DNA from: JAIQET01 sp035542575
GTDB taxonomy: Bacteria > Acidobacteriota > Terriglobia > Terriglobales > Acidobacteriaceae
Reading direction: 5' to 3'
DNA length: 17,488 nt
Assembly: GCA_035542575.1 (NCBI GenBank)
Contig: DATKLE010000043.1
Location: 1 to 17,488, forward strand
Shown here: positions 1 through 6,077 of the stretch, piece by piece
Layout of the letters: each line of letters opens with the position of its first letter
Numbering within the stretch: position 1 is the stretch's first letter
Notes under the pieces: generated by a model
Databases searched by the model: none
What the model was told of the DNA's origin: nothing
Seen by the model: only the letters and a program-made list of their open reading frames with translations
Position numbers and translations under genes: made by a program

Positions 1-132
1 CAGCATGGGATAGCGCGCCTCCAGCGCATCCATCACCGAGCGTTGCGTGACCGCGCCTTCGACGGCCAGTGTCACCTCATTGCCAACCTGTGCCAGGTTG
101 CGGAGATGGAAGGGAAGAATGACGCGGATCAT
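1..132 (-). CDS. MoaD/ThiS family ubiquitin-like protein, 3' end cut by window
   Basis: The first 44 codons of a minus-strand gene start at the ATG ending at 132 and run off the left edge of the window. The visible protein begins MIRVILPFHLRNLAQVGNEV, followed by a TQRSVMDALEARYP stretch. This is the beta-strand, loop, helix start of the beta-grasp fold in the MoaD/ThiS family (sulfur carriers and small ubiquitin-like modifiers). The C-terminal Gly-Gly that would show whether it is an activatable carrier lies outside the window. The start is only six bases after the vapC stop codon, so it is probably on the vapBC transcript. No moaE, thiG or adenylyltransferase gene is visible, so a role in molybdopterin or thiamine synthesis is not established. 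Confidence 0.82.
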   Translation of the reverse strand, partial: MIRVILPFHLRNLAQVGNEVTLAVEGAVTQRSVMDALEARYPML

Positions 133-138
133 AAGCTT

Positions 139-543
139 TTACCGAAAGGGATTTCGAATCGTGAGTTGCCGATTGATAACCTGCCCGTCCTGCAAATCCT
201 CAGAATAGAGCGTCCTGCATCCGGCCTCGAGCGCTGCCGAGGCTATCAGTGCATCGTAAATGTTGTATCCGTACTTTTCTGCGATGGCCAGAGCCGCCTG
301 GTGGGTACCGAGTGATATCGGAAGTGGCTCTGGGCAGAGGACGCAAATCAAGTCCACCAACTCTCGTATCTCTTTCCAGGCCATACCTAACTTGCGACGC
401 GCCACCGAAGCCAGCTCGTTCAGTGATTGAACGCTAACCATGCCGCCACTCGTAAGCAACGCCTCGGCCTTGGCGGCGCGAGGATCGTTCTTCGCAACCG
501 CGTAGATCAACACGTTGGTGTCGAGGAAATCCCTAGCGAGCAT
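139..543 (-). CDS. vapC: PIN-domain toxin VapC
   Basis: This is a 134-residue PIN-domain protein, the usual length for VapC ribonucleases, which cleave RNA with a Mg2+ centre of acidic residues. The N terminus reads MLARDFLDTNVLIYAV. The expected acidic residues are visible: D8 in FLDTN, E43 in SLNELAS, D97 in YDALIASAA and D116 in SEDLQDG. A longer reading frame extends upstream, but the ATG at 543 gives the canonical N terminus and overlaps the antitoxin stop by 11 bases, as in translationally coupled vapBC pairs. The RNA target cannot be read from the sequence. The downstream MoaD/ThiS gene follows within six bases. Confidence 0.93.
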   Translation of the reverse strand: MLARDFLDTNVLIYAVAKNDPRAAKAEALLTSGGMVSVQSLNELASVARRKLGMAWKEIRELVDLICVLCPEPLPISLGTHQAALAIAEKYGYNIYDALIASAALEAGCRTLYSEDLQDGQVINRQLTIRNPFR

Positions 544-763
544 GAGCCTCTTCCCGGTCAAATACAAACCCGGCAGGCAAGGGACGACGCAGACGGCGCA
601 GGCGAGCCAGCGCGCGCTGCCGGGCAGGATCGCGGCGCACTTCAAATTCCCGGGTATTGGCGATACGAATCTCGATCTGGTCTCCCTCTTTCAAGTCGAG
701 CGCATCCACGACCTCAGAGGGTAACCGCACCGCCAGGCTGTTTCCCCACTTTGAAACCTGCAT
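533..763 (-). CDS. vapB: AbrB/MazE-type antitoxin VapB
   Basis: This 76-residue protein should neutralise the VapC encoded next to it and repress the operon. Residues 1-45 form a SpoVT/AbrB swapped-hairpin DNA-binding domain, with the MQVSKWGNSLAVRLP signature of this antitoxin class and a DLKEGDQIEI strand-turn-strand. The Arg-rich C-terminal tail (about 46-76) is the usual toxin-binding part. A good ribosome binding site (GGAGG, seven bases before the ATG) supports the start. Its last 11 bases overlap the start of vapC. A 27-bp palindrome upstream is the likely autoregulatory operator. Confidence 0.92.
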   Translation of the reverse strand: MQVSKWGNSLAVRLPSEVVDALDLKEGDQIEIRIANTREFEVRRDPARQRALARLRRLRRPLPAGFVFDREEAHAR

Positions 764-782
764 CAGGCCTCCAATTCGACCT

Positions 783-809
783 ATGATCTACATAGCAATT
801 GTATATCAT
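783..809. promoter_or_regulatory. palindromic operator of vapBC
   Basis: An inverted repeat has arms ATGATCTACA (783-792) and TGTATATCAT (800-809), separated by seven bases; nine of ten arm positions pair. It lies 20 bases upstream of vapB and overlaps the predicted promoter. AbrB-type VapB proteins, alone or with VapC, are known to bind such palindromes and repress their own operon. Its assignment as the binding site is inference from position and symmetry. Confidence 0.7.
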
Positions 810-816
810 CGGTCAA
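789..816 (-). promoter_or_regulatory. predicted sigma-70 promoter of vapBC
   Basis: On the minus strand TTGACC (816-811) is followed after 16 bases by TATGTA (794-789), pointing at vapB. The -35 match is good and the -10 is weak. The overlap with the 27-bp palindrome means a bound repressor would cover both elements. Confidence 0.5.
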
Positions 817-929
817 GAGGCACATTATCCGCAGTGGCATCAACGACCAGATGCTCGGATCAGGCTCCGCGAACCTCGGTTGCTGCGCTCCCCCGACGCT
901 CTCAAAGGGGAGTCGCCGCCCGCCACCCC

Positions 930-1388
930 TCACGCCGCCTTTCCCTCATAGGCCTTCTGCAGGTCGTCGATCACAATCTTGCTCATCTTGAACATGGCCT
1001 GCATCACCGCCTGCGCCTTGGCCGGATCGGGATCGCCCATCAGCTTGCTCAGCGCGGTGGGAATGATCTGCCAGGACAGGCCGTACTTGTCCTTCAGCCA
1101 GCCGCACCGCCCCGGCGCGCCGCCGGCGGAGAGCTTCTCCCACAACTCGTCAACTTCCGCCTGGGTGTCGCAGCTCACAAACAGCGAAACCGCTTCTGTG
1201 AACTTGTACTGCGGGCCGCCATTCAGTCCCATAAATCTCTGTCCCAGCAACTCGAACGTAACCGACATCACCTGCCCATGAACCCGGCCGACGTTCAGGA
1301 CCTTCCCGTCCTTGAAGATGGAAAGATAGAAGTTCATGGCCTCTTCGGCCTGGCCGTCAAACCACAGAAAGGGCGTAATTCCCTGCAT
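930..1388 (-). CDS. VOC superfamily protein, PhnB-like
   Basis: This 152-residue protein belongs to the PhnB / '3-demethylubiquinone-9 3-methyltransferase'-type branch of the vicinal oxygen chelate (glyoxalase fold) superfamily. Visible hallmarks are the N terminus MQGITPFLWFDGQAEEAMNF, then VMSVTFELLGQRFMGLNGGP, then GWLKDKYGLSWQIIP, and a C-terminal AVMQAMFKMSKIVIDDL helix. Length and motif order fit the family. Despite the family name, methyltransferase activity is not supported for these proteins and the substrate is unknown. A strong GGAGG site sits before the ATG. The gene lies 54 bases downstream of the propeller gene on the same strand, so the two may be co-transcribed. Confidence 0.88.
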   Translation of the reverse strand: MQGITPFLWFDGQAEEAMNFYLSIFKDGKVLNVGRVHGQVMSVTFELLGQRFMGLNGGPQYKFTEAVSLFVSCDTQAEVDELWEKLSAGGAPGRCGWLKDKYGLSWQIIPTALSKLMGDPDPAKAQAVMQAMFKMSKIVIDDLQKAYEGKAA

Positions 1389-1442
1389 GCTGTTCCTCCT
1401 CGGATCACAGATTGTGCGCTGCGGCGCTCGACTATCGCCCGC

Positions 1443-2621
1443 TCACCCAATCGTCTGCACCTCAACGCTCAGCACCGCCGGCAGATCCCGCACAATCGCG
1501 TTCCAGCTGTCGCCCGCATCCGCCGAGCAGTACACCTGCCCGCCGGTCGTCCCGAAATAAATGCCGCACTTATCCAGAGTGTCCACGGCCATGGCATCGC
1601 GCAGGACGTTCACGTAGCAGTCTTTCTGCGGCAACCCGCGAGTCAACGCCTCCCACTCATTCCCGCCGGTCCTGCTCCTATATACGCGCAGCTTGCCGTC
1701 CATCACATAGTGCTCGCTGTCGCTCTTGATGGGAACCACGTAAATCGTCTCCGGGTCGTTCGAGTTGACGTCAATCACAAAACCGAAGTCGGTCGGCAGG
1801 TTGCCGCTGACTTCTTTCCAGTTGTCACCGGCATCGTCCGAGCGCATCACGTCCCAGTGCTTCTGCATAAAGAGCGTGCCCGGGCGCTTGGGGTGCATGG
1901 CGATGTGGTGCACGCAGTGTCCGACTTCGGCGTCGGGGTCGGGAATGTATTGCGACTTCAGGCCGCGGTTGATCGGTTTCCAGGTTTTGCCACCGTCGTC
2001 GGTGTGGAAAGCGCCAGCCGAAGAGATGGCGATCCACATTCTTTGCTGATTGCTGGGATCAAGAATGATGCTGTGCAGGCACATGCCGCCCGCGCCCGGC
2101 TGCCAGTGGGGGCCGGTGCCGTGTCCGCGCAGGCCGGCGAGCTCGTGCCAGGTCTTGCCGCCGTCGGTGGAGCGGAAAATGGCGGCGTCTTCCACGCCGG
2201 CGTACACCGTGTCGGCGTCGGTGAGCGACGGCTCGAGATGCCACACCCGCTTGAACTCCCAGGGATGCGGTTTGCCGTCGTAGAACTGGTGCGTGGTCAT
2301 CGGCGCTGCCGCGGTGTCATACACGAACTTGTTGCTCTCTCCTTTGGGGAAGCCGTGTTCGTCTTTCAATTGTTCCCCCGGAGGCGTCCCCGGCTGGTGC
2401 CAGGTCTGGCCGCCATCGTCCGAGCGCTGGATGATCTGCCCGAACCAGCCGCTGGTCTGCGAAGCATAGATGCGATTGGGATCGGCCGGCGACCCCTTCA
2501 GGTGATACATCTCCCAGCCCGCGAAGTGCGGTCCGGAGATGTCCCAGTTTTGGCGTTTGCCGTCGGAAGTCAGAAGGAATGCGCCTTTACGGGTACCCAC
2601 GAGAACACGGACTTTGCTCAT
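1443..2621 (-). CDS. BNR/Asp-box repeat beta-propeller protein (sialidase-like fold)
   Basis: A 392-residue protein built from sialidase-type repeats. Six Asp-box motifs of the type S-x-D-x-G-x-T-W can be seen: SDDGGQTW (67-74), STDGGKTW (151-158), TDDGGKTW (207-214), SDDAGDNW (261-268), SRTGGNEW (316-323) and SADAGDSW (366-373). Each is spaced as in a six-bladed propeller. There is no signal peptide (the N terminus is MSKVRVLVGTRKGAFLLTSD), so it is probably cytoplasmic. I do not see the arginine triad of a true sialidase, so enzymatic sialidase activity should not be assumed. Proteins starting this way are often labelled exo-alpha-sialidase or WD40/YVTN/BNR-like. An AAGGA site precedes the start. 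Confidence 0.88.
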   Translation of the reverse strand: MSKVRVLVGTRKGAFLLTSDGKRQNWDISGPHFAGWEMYHLKGSPADPNRIYASQTSGWFGQIIQRSDDGGQTWHQPGTPPGEQLKDEHGFPKGESNKFVYDTAAAPMTTHQFYDGKPHPWEFKRVWHLEPSLTDADTVYAGVEDAAIFRSTDGGKTWHELAGLRGHGTGPHWQPGAGGMCLHSIILDPSNQQRMWIAISSAGAFHTDDGGKTWKPINRGLKSQYIPDPDAEVGHCVHHIAMHPKRPGTLFMQKHWDVMRSDDAGDNWKEVSGNLPTDFGFVIDVNSNDPETIYVVPIKSDSEHYVMDGKLRVYRSRTGGNEWEALTRGLPQKDCYVNVLRDAMAVDTLDKCGIYFGTTGGQVYCSADAGDSWNAIVRDLPAVLSVEVQTIG

Positions 2622-2682
2622 GAATTGTCCTTTCCATAGCCAGTAGACGGCAGGCGGTATTCAGCAGATGTGTGCGCGAGAC

Positions 2683-2722
2683 TCAGTAGTCAGTAGCCAG
2701 GATGCCGGCTACCGACTACTGA
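2683..2722. repeat. imperfect inverted repeat, candidate dispersed hairpin element
   Basis: Sixteen-base arms (2683-2698 and 2707-2722) pair at 15 of 16 positions around an 8-base loop. The sequence is made of CAGTAGT/ACTACTG-type units that continue as ACTGAAGACTGACGACTG. It fills the short gap between the DUF4760-like gene and the propeller gene. There is no T-run on either side, so a REP-like dispersed element is more likely than an intrinsic terminator. Confidence 0.6.
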
Positions 2723-2738
2723 AGACTGACGACTGCGG

Positions 2739-3200
2739 TTATGCCGCTTTCTTCTGCTGCGCGCGCATCTGCTGCATGAACTCGCGCATGGCCGCGATGT
2801 GGCCCGGCGAACGCTTCTCCGACCAGGCTTCGTAGCGCTTGGCGGCCTTCTCCAGGTTGGCAAGGTAGCCGTTCATCTTGAACTTCTCCCTCGCCTGGGG
2901 GACGATGGCCTTCGCCATCTCCCACACCCCGAAGAACTCACCGCTGGTCTCGAAGAACAAGTCCTCGTGCAGCAGTCCGTAGTTCAGCAGGGCGCAGGCC
3001 TGTTCCCAATAGCTGAGCACCATGCCCACGAAAGCGCCGTTCTCGGAGCCAGGAGGCGCAAGACGCATCGCGTCCTCCAGGGTCTCCACCAGGTAGTTCT
3101 TGAAGTACCAGTCGCGCGCCTGGCGCAGCCGGGCCTCGCGGCGCTGTTCGTAAACCTGGAGATGAAGTTGTGCTTGTTCGTGCGTCGGTTTTGAATCCAT
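2739..3200 (-). CDS. DUF4760-like protein of unknown function
   Basis: A 153-residue, largely alpha-helical soluble protein with no signal peptide. Its central stretch (about 43-103: RLAPPGSENGAF, VLSYWEQACALLNYGLLHED, FGVWEMAKAIVPQAR) resembles the DUF4760 group, whose members have a conserved helix around YWEQ and a glycine-leucine turn before an acidic residue. The function is not known. The C terminus ends in a Gln/Lys-rich tail (QQMRAQQKKAA). AAGGAG precedes the ATG. A hairpin repeat lies on each side, so co-transcription with the propeller gene downstream is uncertain. The family assignment is from memory of the pattern. Confidence 0.7.
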   Translation of the reverse strand: MDSKPTHEQAQLHLQVYEQRREARLRQARDWYFKNYLVETLEDAMRLAPPGSENGAFVGMVLSYWEQACALLNYGLLHEDLFFETSGEFFGVWEMAKAIVPQAREKFKMNGYLANLEKAAKRYEAWSEKRSPGHIAAMREFMQQMRAQQKKAA

Positions 3201-3309
3201 AGTGCGGTTCTCCTTTGATGTGATTGGTTATGAAGTGGCTGACTGTGACGGTCGCGTTGTTACACTTTGCCTTCGGACATTCACTCGCACTCTGCTGCTC
3301 CCCACACAA

Positions 3310-3329
3310 GGCGGACAGGAGTGTCCGCC
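3310..3329. repeat. perfect palindromic hairpin GGCGGACA/TGTCCGCC
   Basis: Two perfectly complementary eight-base arms, GGCGGACA and TGTCCGCC, flank a GGAG loop in the gap between the HxlR gene and the DUF4760-like gene. Intergenic palindromes of this GCGGACA-GGAG-TGTCCGC type are, to my recollection, common in acidobacterial genomes. It lacks a T-run, so it is a better candidate for a dispersed repeat than a terminator. Confidence 0.6.
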
Positions 3330-3340
3330 CTACACTCGGC

Positions 3341-3829
3341 TCAGCCCCGCCGCCGGGTACGTGACAGGTTCCGGCCAATGTCGGCGTCGAATCTCGGAAT
3401 GAGCGGGGTCGAATCCCGCTCCTGCCAGCGCCGCCGCGTTTCCACCAGGATTTCCTGGCGGTTCTTCTCCAAATTCGCGATCAAAGCACAGGATGCTCCC
3501 GATTCCTCGTGCTTCGCTCCCCAGATGAGCAATTCCAGCATTGCCGGAGCTAGGTCAATCCCCTTCTCGGTCAACCGGTAGTTCACCCTGCGCCCATCCG
3601 TCGCCTCGGCCTCGGCGGTGATGATTCCCGCCGCCTCAAGGTTTCTTAGACGGTCCGCCAGGATATTGGTCGCAATTCCTTCGCCTGATTTTTCAAATTC
3701 GTGGAAGGTGCGGTACCCCCGGACCATCAGATCGCGGATCACGAGCAACGACCAGCGGTCTCCGAACCTCTCCAGGGAAATACTTACAGGGCAGCCGGAG
3801 CGGGGTTTCGACCTGGGTCTTCTGGACAC
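3341..3829 (-). CDS. HxlR family winged-helix transcriptional regulator
   Basis: About 162 residues from the proposed GTG start. The N-terminal CPVSISLERFGDRWSLLVIR is the classic HxlR opening with its conserved cysteine (residue 13) and GDRW(S/T)LLVIRDL helix. Then come the HEF, the recognition region GIATNILADRLRNLEAAGII, and the wing (DGRRVNYRLTEKG). Such proteins bind as dimers to palindromes, usually near their own promoter. The frame is open back to a TTG at 3865, but that codon lies inside a palindrome that looks like the operator. The GTG at 3829 gives the usual short N-terminal extension, so I prefer it, though its ribosome binding site is weak. The C-terminal 45 residues are longer than the minimal domain. 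The effector is unknown. Confidence 0.88.
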   Translation of the reverse strand: MSRRPRSKPRSGCPVSISLERFGDRWSLLVIRDLMVRGYRTFHEFEKSGEGIATNILADRLRNLEAAGIITAEAEATDGRRVNYRLTEKGIDLAPAMLELLIWGAKHEESGASCALIANLEKNRQEILVETRRRWQERDSTPLIPRFDADIGRNLSRTRRRG

Positions 3830-3847
3830 GTGGCGCAGCTTATCAAG

Positions 3848-3870
3848 ATAACTTGTAAAGTGCAAGTTAT
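3848..3870. promoter_or_regulatory. palindromic operator upstream of the HxlR gene
   Basis: Perfect eight-base arms ATAACTTG (3848-3855) and CAAGTTAT (3863-3870) surround a seven-base centre. The site is 18 bases upstream of the proposed GTG start. An AT-rich TATAAC on the minus strand, inside the outer arm, could be a -10 element. ACTTG-CAAGT palindromes fit HxlR-type binding sites, so autoregulation is likely. This is inference from position and symmetry. Confidence 0.6.
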
Positions 3871-3886
3871 ATTTAGGAGCAGAACA

Positions 3887-3911
3887 AAGGCCGCCACAAT
3901 CTGGCGGCCTT
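3887..3911 (-). terminator. intrinsic terminator of the dksA-like gene
   Basis: A perfect nine-base stem AAGGCCGCC/GGCGGCCTT with a seven-base loop lies 23 bases after the stop of the DksA-like gene. On the minus strand it is followed by a modest T-rich tail (TTGTTCT). It also separates this gene from the HxlR gene. Confidence 0.7.
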
Positions 3912-3934
3912 GCATTCCCGGCTCGGATTGCTGC

Positions 3935-4303
3935 TTATTTCTGCGTTTCTTCCAGGATCCCCTGCTCCAGCTTCTCCTGACACTCGATGCAGTGCCGGGT
4001 CCACGGCACCGCCTCCAGGCGTTTGGGGTTGATCTCTTTTCCGCAGGAGATGCACTCTCCAAAGCTGCCCTGGCGGATGCGGTCCAGCGCGCTCTCCACC
4101 ATGTTCAGCAGCTGGCGGTCATTGTTGCTCTGGTGGAAGAGAAATTCCTTGTTGTAGGAGCTGGCGGCGCGATCCGCAATATCCTGGGTGGCTTCCTCGT
4201 CGGCGGCGCGACCGTCCTGCTCAGTCCGCGAGACCATGCGCCGCAGTTCCACCTGCCGCGTCTCCAGTCTCTTCTTAAATTGTTCCAGCTTCTTCTTTTC
4301 CAT
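3935..4303 (-). CDS. dksA: DksA/TraR family C4 zinc-finger protein
   Basis: A 122-residue protein. The N-terminal half (MEKKKLEQFKKRLETRQVEL onward) is a coiled coil whose tip carries D41-x2-D44-x-A46, the D-x-x-D-x-A motif that DksA inserts into the RNA polymerase secondary channel. A four-cysteine zinc finger follows: C84-x2-C87-x17-C105-x2-C108, exactly the DksA spacing. DksA works with ppGpp to tune initiation at stable-RNA and stress promoters; many bacteria carry several paralogues, so the exact role is not certain. A longer frame begins at a TTG at 4396, but that lies in the predicted promoter, so the ATG at 4303 is chosen. There is a hairpin in the leader and a terminator downstream, so this is probably a single-gene unit. 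Confidence 0.9.
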   Translation of the reverse strand: MEKKKLEQFKKRLETRQVELRRMVSRTEQDGRAADEEATQDIADRAASSYNKEFLFHQSNNDRQLLNMVESALDRIRQGSFGECISCGKEINPKRLEAVPWTRHCIECQEKLEQGILEETQK

Positions 4304-4314
4304 GCGAATAACTT

Positions 4315-4332
4315 CGCGGCCCGAAGGCCGCG
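4315..4332 (-). promoter_or_regulatory. UUCG-tetraloop hairpin in the dksA leader
   Basis: On the minus strand CGCGGCC-TTCG-GGCCGCG forms a seven-base GC stem capped by a cUUCGg tetraloop, an unusually stable RNA turn. It ends 11 bases before the start codon, directly against the region where a ribosome binding site (weak GAAG) should be, so it may limit translation or protect the 5' end. Confidence 0.55.
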
Positions 4333-4366
4333 TTCCTTTGCTTCCTCGCGTTGTGGTCAAAGACAG

Positions 4367-4396
4367 ATGATATGCGCTCAAATTGAGATGCGTCAA
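4367..4396 (-). promoter_or_regulatory. predicted sigma-70 promoter of dksA
   Basis: On the minus strand TTGACG (4396-4391), an 18-base spacer and TATCAT (4372-4367) each match the consensus at five of six positions. Transcription would begin near 4360, giving a leader of about 57 bases. The spacer contains the small palindrome CTCAAATTGAG (4377-4387), a possible regulator site. Confidence 0.65.
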
Positions 4397-4455
4397 CTGC
4401 CGCCAAGGGCTCAGGCTCTCCAGCCAAGAACACCCAATCCAAAATGGGAACGGCC

Positions 4456-5898
4456 TTAACGCGGCAGTGGGTCTGTCATGTTTGCCAGGGCATATCCCAG
4501 CACCGCCGTCGCGGCGGCATTCTCGCGCAGCTCCTGCGGCACAATCTTGTCCAGTGTGTCGGCGGCGGTGTGGTGATAGTTAAAGTACGTCCGCCCATCC
4601 TGGAGCACGCCAAAGGCGGGCACACCTGCTTTGGACAAGGGCGCAATGTCCGCGCCCGGACTTTCGTCCACCATCTTGACAAGATTCGCTCCTTGCGGGC
4701 GCAGGATGTCCTGCACCGGCTGTAACAGAGGCAAAGCATCGGGATTGACCTTAGACCAGAACCCCAGGGGGTGCCCCGCACCCAGGTCGCTCTCGATCGC
4801 CGCCACGTGATTGCCGAATTCCGCCGCGTGCGCCTTGGCGTAAGCCTCGTGCCCGCGCCCGCCATTCTCCTCGTCCATCCAGGCAATCACCCGGATGGTG
4901 CGCTTCGGACGCAGGTGCAGGCGCTGCACCAACTGCGCCGTTTCCATAGCGACCGCCACCCCCGCCGCGTCATCGATGGCCCCGGTTCCCAGGTCCCATG
5001 AGTCCAGATGTCCTGAGACCACGACCACCTGCTCGGGATGCTCCGACCCTTTCACATCTCCCACCACGTTGTAGCTCATCACCTCCGGCCCATTCTGTGA
5101 GGTGAGCACCAGGTGCATACGCACACGGCCCTGGGTCGCAAGATGGGCAATCAACTCAGCATCCTCGCTGGTGACGGCCCCGGCCGGGATGCCCGCCGCC
5201 TGGTTCCAGCCCGTATGGGGAATGCGATAGTCGGCGCCACCTACAGAACGCACCAGCGAGGCGATCGCGCCCAGATCCGCCGCGGCTTTTGCCCCGTCCC
5301 CGCGGTACGCCACAGCTTCTCCGTAGGCCTCTCCCCAAAAGCCATCGCTGGCCTTCTGCTTGTCGAAGGGCACATTGAAGAGCACGATTTTACCCGCGAC
5401 CTTCTCTCGCCCCAGCGCCTTCAGTTCCTGGAAACTCCTGACCACCACGACTTCCGCAGTCAACCCTTCCGCCGAAGTCGGAGTATTGCGTCCCAGCGCC
5501 GTCAGCACAATCTTCTGTGTGGTCCCGGGAGCTTGCCCGGGATACTCCACCAGTTCGGCCGTTTCCAAGCCCCGCTCCCAGCGACGGACCCGGACTTCTT
5601 CCAGCCGCACTTCCAGCCCCAGGTGGCGAAGCTCCTCCGCCACGTAGTTCACCGCGGCCGCGGCCTGCGGAGAGCCCGGCGGCCGTGGGCCGATGTTCTC
5701 CGTCAAGTGAGCCACCTGCTGGTAGGCATAGTCGTCGCCCAACGCCGCCTCGCGCAGCGCAGCCAACTCCCGCAGCAATTGCGGCGAATAGGCCTTATTC
5801 ACAGCCTGGGCCGCGGATGTTTGTGGTTGGTCCTGAGAACTAGCTGCGGTCATCGCGCATAGAAGAACGAGAAGGATGATCAGGTTTGAGCGCATCAT
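4456..5898 (-). CDS. secreted M28 family zinc metallopeptidase
   Basis: A 480-residue exported peptidase resembling plasma glutamate carboxypeptidase-type M28 enzymes, which remove residues from peptides using two zinc ions. The start has tandem ATG codons (5898 and 5895) followed by a signal peptide (MRSNLIILLVLLCAMTAAS). Residues roughly 105-255 resemble a PA-type insert (GLTAEVVVV, VAGKIVLFNVPF). The metal and catalytic residues of M28 are all visible: H297 and D299 in SGHLDSWD, D309/D310 in GAIDDAAG, the E343-E344 pair in MDEENGG, D371 in ESDLG, and H442/H443 in YHHTAADT. A frame extension to 6057 exists but would precede the signal peptide and cross the upstream terminator, so it is rejected. 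The ribosome binding site is weak (CGGGA). A stable terminator hairpin sits 40 bases upstream. Confidence 0.92.
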   Translation of the reverse strand: MMRSNLIILLVLLCAMTAASSQDQPQTSAAQAVNKAYSPQLLRELAALREAALGDDYAYQQVAHLTENIGPRPPGSPQAAAAVNYVAEELRHLGLEVRLEEVRVRRWERGLETAELVEYPGQAPGTTQKIVLTALGRNTPTSAEGLTAEVVVVRSFQELKALGREKVAGKIVLFNVPFDKQKASDGFWGEAYGEAVAYRGDGAKAAADLGAIASLVRSVGGADYRIPHTGWNQAAGIPAGAVTSEDAELIAHLATQGRVRMHLVLTSQNGPEVMSYNVVGDVKGSEHPEQVVVVSGHLDSWDLGTGAIDDAAGVAVAMETAQLVQRLHLRPKRTIRVIAWMDEENGGRGHEAYAKAHAAEFGNHVAAIESDLGAGHPLGFWSKVNPDALPLLQPVQDILRPQGANLVKMVDESPGADIAPLSKAGVPAFGVLQDGRTYFNYHHTAADTLDKIVPQELRENAAATAVLGYALANMTDPLPR

Positions 5899-5931
5899 GG
5901 GTGATCCCGAACATACCAGACTCAGGTGAAA

Positions 5932-5955
5932 AAAAGCGGCCCCATTTCTGGGGCC
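5932..5955 (-). terminator. strong intrinsic terminator upstream of the M28 gene
   Basis: On the minus strand the stem GGCCCC-AGAAAT-GGGGCC is followed by GC and a run of seven T. This is the most convincing rho-independent terminator in the window. It lies 40 bases upstream of the peptidase start and more than 400 bases below the stop of the next annotated gene, so it either ends a small RNA or acts as an attenuator in the peptidase leader. Confidence 0.8.
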
Positions 5956-5990
5956 ACCATTCAAAAAGAGGCGAGGGTTGGATGGGAAAC

Positions 5991-6077
5991 TCAGGGAAGG
6001 CGATGCAAGGCGCCGTTCCGCCAGCCGGAACGGCTTAACGGGAGATGTCGAGAACATTGGAAGAGAGTGAAGGTCAT
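5991..6077 (-). CDS. possible 28-residue leader-peptide ORF
   Basis: An ATG at 6077 has a good GAAGGA site seven bases upstream and opens 28 codons (starting MTFTLFQCSRHLPLS, ending NGALHRLP) with a TGA stop 36 bases before the terminator hairpin. The second half is occupied by a perfect nine-base hairpin (6012-6034). The composition gives no family. It could be a leader peptide or chance; the ribosome binding site and position are the only support. Confidence 0.25.
   Translation of the reverse strand: MTFTLFQCSRHLPLSRSGWRNGALHRLP
6012..6034 (-). ncRNA. stable hairpin within the candidate leader RNA
   Basis: GCCGTTCCG and CGGAACGGC form a perfect nine-base stem with a five-base loop. It is one of a series of hairpins between 6165 and 5938 that read on the minus strand toward the terminator. 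Confidence 0.5.

Noticed and set aside
544..645. 34-residue N-terminal extension of VapC
   Set aside because: It overlaps vapB deeply and precedes the canonical PIN-domain N terminus; the ATG at 543 is the usual coupled start.
888..912. CTCCCC/GGGGAG inverted repeat after the VOC gene
   Set aside because: Only six pairs with a 13-base loop and no T-run; not good enough to call a terminator.
657..2639. A 660-codon plus-strand open frame
   Set aside because: It is antisense to the VOC and propeller genes, both of which have clear family motifs and ribosome binding sites; its translation has the Arg/His/Val-rich look of a GC-rich shadow frame.
5899..6057. Upstream extension of the M28 peptidase
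   Set aside because: It would place 53 residues before a clear signal peptide and run through the intrinsic terminator hairpin.
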